64,000 nt of DNA from positions 6,324,001 through 6,388,000 of the forward strand of contig NC_019966.1 of NCBI RefSeq assembly GCF_000328565.1, written 5' to 3'. This document shows, one piece after another, positions 60,703 to 64,000 of the stretch (position 1 is the stretch's first letter; each line of letters opens with the position of its first letter). This DNA is from Mycobacterium sp. JS623. GTDB taxonomy: Bacteria > Actinomycetota > Actinomycetes > Mycobacteriales > Mycobacteriaceae. The notes beneath the pieces were generated by a model. It was not told the origin of the DNA and searched no databases. It saw nothing but the letters and a program-made list of their open reading frames with translations. The position numbers were made by a program, and so were the translations under genes.

Positions 60703-61233
60703 ATGACAACGCAAGAACCAGACGCCGCGGCAGAGCCAACGACCACTGCCCGGGATCACGACACCGCAATCGATTCGACACCGCCATCCGGACGGCAATC
60801 CCGATGGAGCAAGTTGAACCGGACGAACCGGATCGCCGCGTTCGTCCTGGGCGGTGTGGCCTCGGTGTTCGTCGCTGCCCTCATCTTCGGCGCGGGCGTG
60901 CTGGTCGGCGCGGAATTCGGCGACTCAGAGGGACACCACCGCGGGTCGGAGTCGGCTGACTACGGGGCCGGTGGCGCTGACGGATCCGGCGAGCATGAAG
61001 GCAGCGGCTCGGAGGGCAACGGCGAACATGAAGGCAGCGGCTCGGAGGGCAACGGCGAACATGAAGGCAGCGGCTCGGAGGGCAACGGAGACCGTGGAGG
61101 CGGCGGCTCGGAGGGCAACGGAGACCGTGGAGGCGACAGCGGGTCCGACGGCAACGGAGACCGAAGCGGGTCAGAGCAGCAGCCCCGACCCGAGGCTCCG
61201 GCGTCATCGGCCCCCGCTACGCCGAGACCGTAG
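60703..61233 (+). CDS. Single-TM protein with a Gly/Ser/Glu repeat tail
   Basis: This 176-aa protein has a charged N-terminus, one TM helix (about 43-70: IAAFVLGGVASVFVAALIFGAGVLVGA) and a low-complexity C-terminal tail built of 11-residue repeats (GEHEGSGSEGN, then GDRGGGGSEGN), ending Pro-rich. The tail is probably outside the cell. The ATG at 60703 is chosen because the open frame before it has no SD and odd composition. Function unknown. Confidence 0.7.
   Translation: MTTQEPDAAAEPTTTARDHDTAIDSTPPSGRQSRWSKLNRTNRIAAFVLGGVASVFVAALIFGAGVLVGAEFGDSEGHHRGSESADYGAGGADGSGEHEGSGSEGNGEHEGSGSEGNGEHEGSGSEGNGDRGGGGSEGNGDRGGDSGSDGNGDRSGSEQQPRPEAPASSAPATPRP
60988..61155 (+). repeat. 33-bp coding minisatellite
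   Basis: Three nearly identical 33-bp units (60988-61020, 61021-61053, 61054-61086) and two diverged ones (61087-61119, 61120-61155) encode the Gly/Ser/Glu repeats. The unit keeps the frame, so copy number can vary between strains. Confidence 0.88.
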
Positions 61234-61659
61234 CGGTTGGGCATCCGGAAGAACCTGGCCCAGGAGCACCGAAGTCACGGCGATTGCTACTGATGGCCGG
61301 TGGTCGAGGTTCCAGCTTCGAGTAACGACTGGCAATTGGTCGCGAATACCATGCCGTGCCGGTTCACCGGTATTCGTCAGGTTCGCCGGCGGCCCACTGC
61401 TTGAGCTTGGAGATCGTCAACATCTATCACCAAGGCACGGCGACGTTGGCGCACCGGATCCGGTGTTTGTGGTTGTGCACATGCTGTGCCACAACGATTC
61501 TCGCGCCTTTGTGCAGGAGTGCCGTGCAGAGATTGTCCGACGAACCTGAACATCTCGCTGACAGCATAGGCAGAGACGACCGAATCGACTTCCCGGGTCA
61601 CATGCCAGGGCAGCTATACCGCATCATTTCCAAGCTATAGAGACCTTTATCTGTCGGCG
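61234..61659. other. Non-coding stretch
   Basis: About 425 bp after the repeat-tail gene. A 94-codon open frame at 61356 has no ribosome site, no signal and Cys-rich random-looking composition, so I do not call it. Confidence 0.5.
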
Positions 61660-61686
61660 CTCAGTTTGCTCTCAGCGTCCCCTCAG
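61660..61686 (+). promoter_or_regulatory. Triple CTCAG direct repeat, exact 11-bp period
   Basis: CTCAG starts at 61660, 61671 and 61682. Three perfect copies one helical turn apart form a strong candidate site for an OmpR-family regulator. It lies about 92 bp upstream of the small membrane protein gene at 61778. Confidence 0.65.
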
Positions 61687-61777
61687 CGATGCAGGCGTAT
61701 GACGTCTGTTATTCCGGCGCGTTCAAAAGGGGACGTCTCGCTTCGGGGAGCGACGAGGGCCGATTGGAGGGGTGACA

Positions 61778-62011
61778 GTGGAATCAATCAGGCATCAACG
61801 TGTCAAGTTGCTCATTGCGGGCGCAATCGCGAGCGGCTTGGTCGCCATCGGCGCGGTGGCTGCCGTGGCGGTCGGTCAGCAACAGACAGGGACCGTCAAC
61901 GGAAGCCCGATGACTATCGGAGTTACCGCCACGACGACGACGCCGCCGGCAGTGCCACCGATAGCGAAGGCCAGCCCGGTCGTGAAGGCGGTGCCTCCCA
62001 AGGGTTTCTAA
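61778..62011 (+). CDS. Small single-TM protein, Thr/Pro-rich
   Basis: This is a 77-aa protein from GTG 61778, spaced 7 bases from GGAGG; the GTG at 61772 is too close. One TM helix (residues 11-33) is followed by a short extracytoplasmic Thr/Pro/Val tail (TATTTTPPAVPPIAKASPVVKAVPPKGF) that could span cell wall. It belongs with other short mycobacterial envelope proteins of unknown function. Confidence 0.7.
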   Translation: MESIRHQRVKLLIAGAIASGLVAIGAVAAVAVGQQQTGTVNGSPMTIGVTATTTTPPAVPPIAKASPVVKAVPPKGF

Positions 62012-63370
62012 GGCCAAATGCCCGCGGGGTGGCGGGCCCACCCGAGTGCTGTTCTGAAGGATGTCAGCGTATCGGACGAGGCCGCTTCGGCACCGATGCG
62101 CACCTCTCAACTGATTAGCGCCGAGCAATCGGCCACCTTACAGACTTGGGCCGACCGGATATCTCGTCGGCCCACCCGGCAACGCGTGCCGCTTGCCTGC
62201 TCACCGCAGGCCGCTGCAGGTGTGGGGCACTTTTTCCACCCGGGCCCGCTGACGGTGTCCCGGCAACCCGCTACGCAACGCCAAACCACCCGGAGCCGCT
62301 GTACTGCAGCAATTTCCACAGTCTGACCCGCGTTCAATGCCGCTGGTAGTCCCCGCAGGGCATCGCGACCAAACGAAAGAACAAGCAACACAAATGAATA
62401 CCGGACAAATTCAGGCCTGCAAGGCTTAGCTGCCCCGAGCTGGAGCAGGCCGAGGCCACTGCTGGTGGGTCCTTGTTTCCGCCTGGCCCGTTGGCGATCG
62501 CTTTTGTCTAGCCATCCGGGCCGCCGATTTTCTCTTTACTATTGTATGATTAAACGATAACCACGAAAACTATTGGCGCGCAATATGTTTCGCATAATTG
62601 GTCGTGCGCCCATCGTCCATAACGAGACGAAAGCCGCGGCCTTACCACCAATAGGAATCGATCAAAGAAGCCCGAACTTCACAGAAAACACTGTAGGAAC
62701 GTGCCTGCGACCGGTTGTCAACAGCTCTTCGAGAATGACCCTTCTTCGACTTCTGAACTTTGACACCCGGCGAGCCGCGGTAGCGGGAGATTGTTGGCCC
62801 CCGCCGGCCCGTAATCGAACTATGCGGTGAGCGTGCGAAACAATGCCCATCGTGAGATCCGTGATCGATCCTACAGTGAACTGCAGAGCCGGATTGGGCC
62901 GTTGCGTTTCATCAATCATGTTGGAGACAAGTCCATTTCGACGACCACAAATTTCGCTACTGGCCAACAGACGGTGGTTACTCCGGTCCCGCAGCCCAGA
63001 TCGACAATTCGGTTTGTCGTCACCCTTCACGATCAAGCCAGCGAATGCGTCCCAGACTTGTGGATCCGGCGTGGGGACACGTCAAGACCTGTGGATTGGT
63101 GGCGCTGCGCGGTCGAGCGTGGTTCGAGGATCTGAACGCTTGGCCTTGGTGTACCCATGCCGAGCACTCATAATCGAGGGCTCTGGCCGCGACCGACAGG
63201 CCAGCACGCCAATCATTGCCATTTTCGACATAGGTGTGCCCGGCCCGGTTGCACTCGACGCGCAGCTCCCTGCTCCGCTGGATGATCTGACGCACAACTG
63301 CTTCTCTAAAATTGAAGAGCCGCAATCGCCACCAGCGTGCTCACCGCTGATGCGTTGTTGTACAACGGCA
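62012..63370. other. 1.36-kb region without a supported gene; AT-rich core
   Basis: No open frame here has a start with ribosome site plus mycobacterial codon use. About 62520-62700 is notably AT-richer than its surroundings. Frames at 62843-63460 (+), 62662-63036 (-) and 63020-63325 (-) exist but lack recognisable motifs. It may be a decayed insertion or an unrecognised RNA region. Confidence 0.5.
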
Positions 63371-64000
63371 TCAGGCGGTGACTATCGGCGGAGCAGGGCT
63401 CGTCTTGTTGGTGCGCCTGACCGCTGCAACTGCTACCAGGATCAGGGCAATTACCAATAGAACCGCAGCGACGGGGCCGTCGCCGTAGTCAAGGCCGCCG
63501 ACCTTGGTGGGCTTGCTCACCCAGTCCGCGACGGATGCGCCGAGCGGTCGGGTCACGATGTACGCGCACCAGAAGGCGACGACGCTGTTCAGGCGAAAAC
63601 GCCAGCAGCCCAAGGCGGGCACGGCCATGATGACTGCGAACAGTACGATCGATCCGACGAGCCCGAAGTGCAGCTGGCTGGCCGTCAGGTCGCCGGCAGC
63701 GGTTCCGAGGGCGAAGGTGAACGACACTGTCAGCCAATAGAACACCTCGCGGCGTCGGGTGGTGATGCTGTGTATCGACAGTGTGTTTTCACTGCGATGC
63801 CAAGCCCAGAAGGTCGCCGCGACCGCAAGGGCGCAGAACAGGGTGGACATCCCAAAGGAGACACCAAGATGGTGGTGCACAACGTCTGCGGCCATGGTGC
63901 CGAACACCGCCACCATCATCACCGCCGCCCAGTAGGCAAAGACGTTGTACAGCCGCGTCCGAAACTGAACGAGCAGCGCGAATGCCAACCCGGCTAGACC
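63371..64000 (-). CDS. Multi-TM membrane protein, COG4705-like (5' end outside window)
   Basis: The frame stays open to base 64000, so the start lies beyond the window; 209 codons are visible. Six or so TM helices include TFWAWHRSENTLSIHSITTRRREVFYW, FALGTAAGDLTASQLHFG and IVTRPLGASVADWVSKP, motifs of the COG4705 membrane-anchored family of unknown function. The TTG at 63988 is not needed as a start. The C-terminus ends in a basic RRTNKTS tail. Confidence 0.75.
   Translation of the reverse strand, partial: GLAGLAFALLVQFRTRLYNVFAYWAAVMMVAVFGTMAADVVHHHLGVSFGMSTLFCALAVAATFWAWHRSENTLSIHSITTRRREVFYWLTVSFTFALGTAAGDLTASQLHFGLVGSIVLFAVIMAVPALGCWRFRLNSVVAFWCAYIVTRPLGASVADWVSKPTKVGGLDYGDGPVAAVLLVIALILVAVAAVRRTNKTSPAPPIVTA

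Noticed and set aside
62843-63460. 205-codon plus-strand open frame
   Set aside because: No ribosome site, no recognisable motif, Cys/Arg/Ser-rich random look, and it runs into the COG4705-like gene on the other strand.

Overview
The window is high-GC actinobacterial DNA and almost certainly comes from a mycobacterium, most likely a fast-growing environmental one (Mycolicibacterium type). The evidence is the gene content: an MmpS/MmpL pair, a nitrobindin-like protein, F420-type oxidoreductases, a cutinase, a WXG100 protein with a DUF1023 hydrolase, a non-canonical mycobacterial MTHFR, a PepD-type protease, a fused HadA/HadB-type dehydratase and many small secreted proteins. Start codons are often GTG. 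Neighbouring genes often overlap by 1-10 bases, and convergent genes often share stop-codon bases. I saw no rRNA, tRNA, CRISPR array, integrase or intact insertion sequence.

Layout. 0-7 kb: secreted protein, PPOX oxidoreductase, nitrobindin, serine hydrolase, then a partner-switching and phosphorelay module (STAS antagonist and anti-sigma kinase on +; PP2C phosphatase with receiver, CHASE3 histidine kinase and single-domain response regulator on -). 7-20 kb: small proteins, an FAD oxidoreductase, a carboxylesterase, HrpA helicase, MTHFR, a lipoprotein, SelO, a CitE-like lyase and a hydrolase. 20-29 kb: cutinase, then a minus-strand operon of ECF sigma factor, cupin, ThuA-like protein and membrane protein, then nitroreductase, a large LuxR-type (LAL) regulator, an NmrA-like reductase and an O-methyltransferase. 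29-41 kb: a broken secreted gene, an ECF42-type sigma factor with its DGPF partner, a luciferase-like monooxygenase, a membrane phosphoesterase, Tex, a GH6 cellulase, PepD, the fused dehydratase and an FKBP lipoprotein. 41-51.7 kb: MmpS/MmpL, an alcohol dehydrogenase, an SRPBCC plus acyl-CoA ligase fusion, a lipoprotein, and a three-gene WXG100 / DUF1023 hydrolase / lipoprotein operon. 51.8-64 kb: a five-gene overlapping operon (PAP2 phosphatase, lipoprotein, two ABC ATPases, FtsX-type permease) divergent from an OmpR-type response regulator whose histidine kinase is convergent and overlapping, then small envelope proteins separated by long non-coding stretches, and a truncated membrane protein at the right edge.

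How the genes may work together. Three regulatory ideas come directly from the sequence. (1) The 2.8-6.9 kb genes look like a complete phosphorylation circuit controlling an unlinked sigma factor. (2) A nearly identical 23-bp element lies upstream of both the ECF sigma operon and the nitroreductase, beside the LAL regulator. (3) Direct repeats CTCAG-N6-CTCAG with an 11-bp period, typical of OmpR-family sites, lie upstream of pepD and of genes around the 57-62 kb two-component system. The 49-51.6 kb operon resembles, from memory, the Rv2078-Rv2079-lppJ order of M. tuberculosis and is a candidate type VII secretion effector set.
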